Source: an uncultured Prevotellaceae bacterium (GTDB taxonomy: Bacteria; Bacteroidota; Bacteroidia; Bacteroidales; Bacteroidaceae). Taken from it: a DNA stretch of 64,000 bases. The DNA lies in the NCBI GenBank assembly GCA_902762325.1, contig CACWNV010000009.1:1-64000 (forward strand), in the 5' to 3' direction. The position numbers and the translations under genes are program-made. Below, in pieces: positions 63,156-64,000 of the stretch. The notes below the pieces were generated by a model. The model was not told the DNA's origin, did not search any database, and saw only the letters and a program-made list of their open reading frames with translations. How positions within the stretch are numbered: the first letter of the stretch is position 1; every line of letters starts with the position of its first letter.

Positions 63156-63779
63156 ATGGCATTATTAAGTAAACAAAATAAGGAGGCTCTCACCAATCCG
63201 TTGAACCTCGACCACCCGATACTCATTCAAGTGTTGGGAATATGCTCGGCACTTGCCGTCACCAGCCAGCTGAAGCCCGCCATCGTGATGGGACTTGCTG
63301 TGACGGTGATCACGGCTTTTGCCAACGTCATCATTTCACTCCTTCGTAACACCATTCCAAACCGTATCCGCATCGTGGTACAGCTTGTCGTGGTAGCAGC
63401 CCTTGTGACCATCGTGTCCCAGATACTGAAAGCGTTCGCCTACGATGTGAGTGTGCAGCTCTCTGTGTATGTTGGTCTGATCATCACCAACTGTATTCTC
63501 ATGGGCCGTCTTGAGGCATTCGCCATGCAGAACAAGCCGTGGCCTTCGTTCCTCGACGGTGTAGGAAACGGACTTGGCTATGCCATGATACTTGTCATCG
63601 TCGGTGCCTTCCGCGAATTCTTCGGTCGTGGCTCTCTGCTCGGCTTCCAGATCATCCCCCAGGGTGCATACGACGCCGGATATATTAATAATGGTATGAT
63701 GACAATGCCGGCAATGGCACTCATCCTCGTCGGTTGCGTTATCTGGGTTCATCGTGCATACTTTTATAAGGAGAAATAA
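63156..63779 (+). CDS. nqrD: Na+-translocating NADH-quinone reductase subunit D
   Basis: A 207-residue integral membrane subunit with six hydrophobic segments. NPLNLDHPILIQVLGICSAL, then IPNRIRIVVQLVVVAALVTI, and TNCILMGRLEAFAMQNKPW with the conserved Cys are typical of NqrD/RnfE. I start it at ATG 63156; a TTG two codons earlier is less likely. Confidence 0.93.
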   Translation: MALLSKQNKEALTNPLNLDHPILIQVLGICSALAVTSQLKPAIVMGLAVTVITAFANVIISLLRNTIPNRIRIVVQLVVVAALVTIVSQILKAFAYDVSVQLSVYVGLIITNCILMGRLEAFAMQNKPWPSFLDGVGNGLGYAMILVIVGAFREFFGRGSLLGFQIIPQGAYDAGYINNGMMTMPAMALILVGCVIWVHRAYFYKEK

Positions 63780-63782
63780 GAT

Positions 63783-64000
63783 ATGGAACATGCAATAAGT
63801 TTATTCTTCCGTTCGATATTCGTCGATAACATGATTTTTGCGTTCTTCCTCGGCATGTGCTCCTACCTTGCCGTCTCGAAGACCGTGAAGACATCTGTTG
63901 GACTTGGCATGGCAGTGACATTCGTGCTGCTCGTTACCGTGCCTGTCGATTATTTGTTGCAGACAAAGGTCCTGGGACCTAATTGCCTCGCCGATGGAGT
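63783..64000 (+). CDS. nqrE: Na+-translocating NADH-quinone reductase subunit E, 3' end cut by window
   Basis: 72 codons of a ~200-residue subunit: MEHAISLFFRSIFVDNMIFA, then FFLGMCSYLAVSKTVKTSVG, the NqrE/RnfA N-terminus with a conserved Cys of the intramembrane iron site. Four nucleotides separate it from nqrD. The rest, and nqrF, lie beyond the window. Confidence 0.93.
   Translation, partial: MEHAISLFFRSIFVDNMIFAFFLGMCSYLAVSKTVKTSVGLGMAVTFVLLVTVPVDYLLQTKVLGPNCLADG

Overview
The window reads as a piece of a Bacteroidales chromosome, most likely Prevotella or a close Prevotellaceae relative. The grounds are promoters of the Bacteroidetes type (a TAnnTTTG box a short way upstream of many starts, A-rich ribosome-binding regions), families largely confined to this phylum (DUF4421, DUF4301, DUF4492 next to cydA, DUF4827 next to glmM, a lipid-anchored TamA homologue), PPi-dependent phosphofructokinase, Na+-NQR, and a Rho factor with a long disordered insert. 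The region is housekeeping-rich. I see no prophage, insertion sequence, CRISPR array, rRNA or tRNA.

Layout. 1-5057: 3'-truncated TamL gene on the minus strand, then divergently an RNA methyltransferase, a membrane protein and bifunctional hisB. 5065-9029: a minus-strand cluster ending in a cellobiose phosphorylase, preceded by a 66-residue acidic peptide, a secreted cohesin-like protein and a 48-residue signal-peptide-like ORF. 9302-13459: nucleotidyltransferase, then nrnA-DUF4827-glmM. 13733-19723: five-gene minus-strand operon (90-aa protein, PlsC-like acyltransferase, large secreted amidase, 106-aa protein, YgiQ radical SAM). 19918-24673: PPi-phosphofructokinase, GH25 lysozyme, prmA, a Trp/Tyr-repeat secreted protein. 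24739-31807: FadL-type porin, a candidate small RNA, and an operon of GHL10 lipoprotein, DUF4492, cydAB and a secreted cyclophilin. 32035-39664: ABC-F, engB, Gfo/Idh/MocA oxidoreductase, DUF4421, DUF1460, relA. 39800-44934: DUF4301, SIMPL, a beta-barrel protein, dnaB. 45052-51211: a five-gene branched-chain amino-acid operon, leuA-leuC-leuD-cimA-like-leuB. 51275-59782: rho, rpsA and a giant TamB homologue on the minus strand. 59915-64000: nqrABCDE, cut by the window edge.

Functionally the genes centre on energy metabolism (Na+-NQR, cytochrome bd, PPi-PFK, cellobiose phosphorolysis), the envelope (TamL/TamB, glmM, amidases, lysozyme, beta-barrels), branched-chain amino-acid synthesis with an apparent citramalate route to isoleucine, and core information processing (DnaB, Rho, S1, RelA, EngB).

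The most unusual element is a dispersed intergenic repeat family that I do not recognise: four arrays (13617-13710, 22532-22647, 31875-31979, 43128-43188) built from a 17-bp imperfect palindrome, consensus CTAAAYGTATCGTTTAG, separated by exactly 5 variable bases. The period is therefore exactly 22 bp in all four, all copies have the same polarity, and three of the four arrays lie between convergent genes. Other items to check are a candidate ~100-nt RNA with its own promoter and terminator at 26453-26553, a shared operator-like motif at two distant promoters (23554 and 42184-42219), and near-leaderless non-ATG starts at both tam genes.
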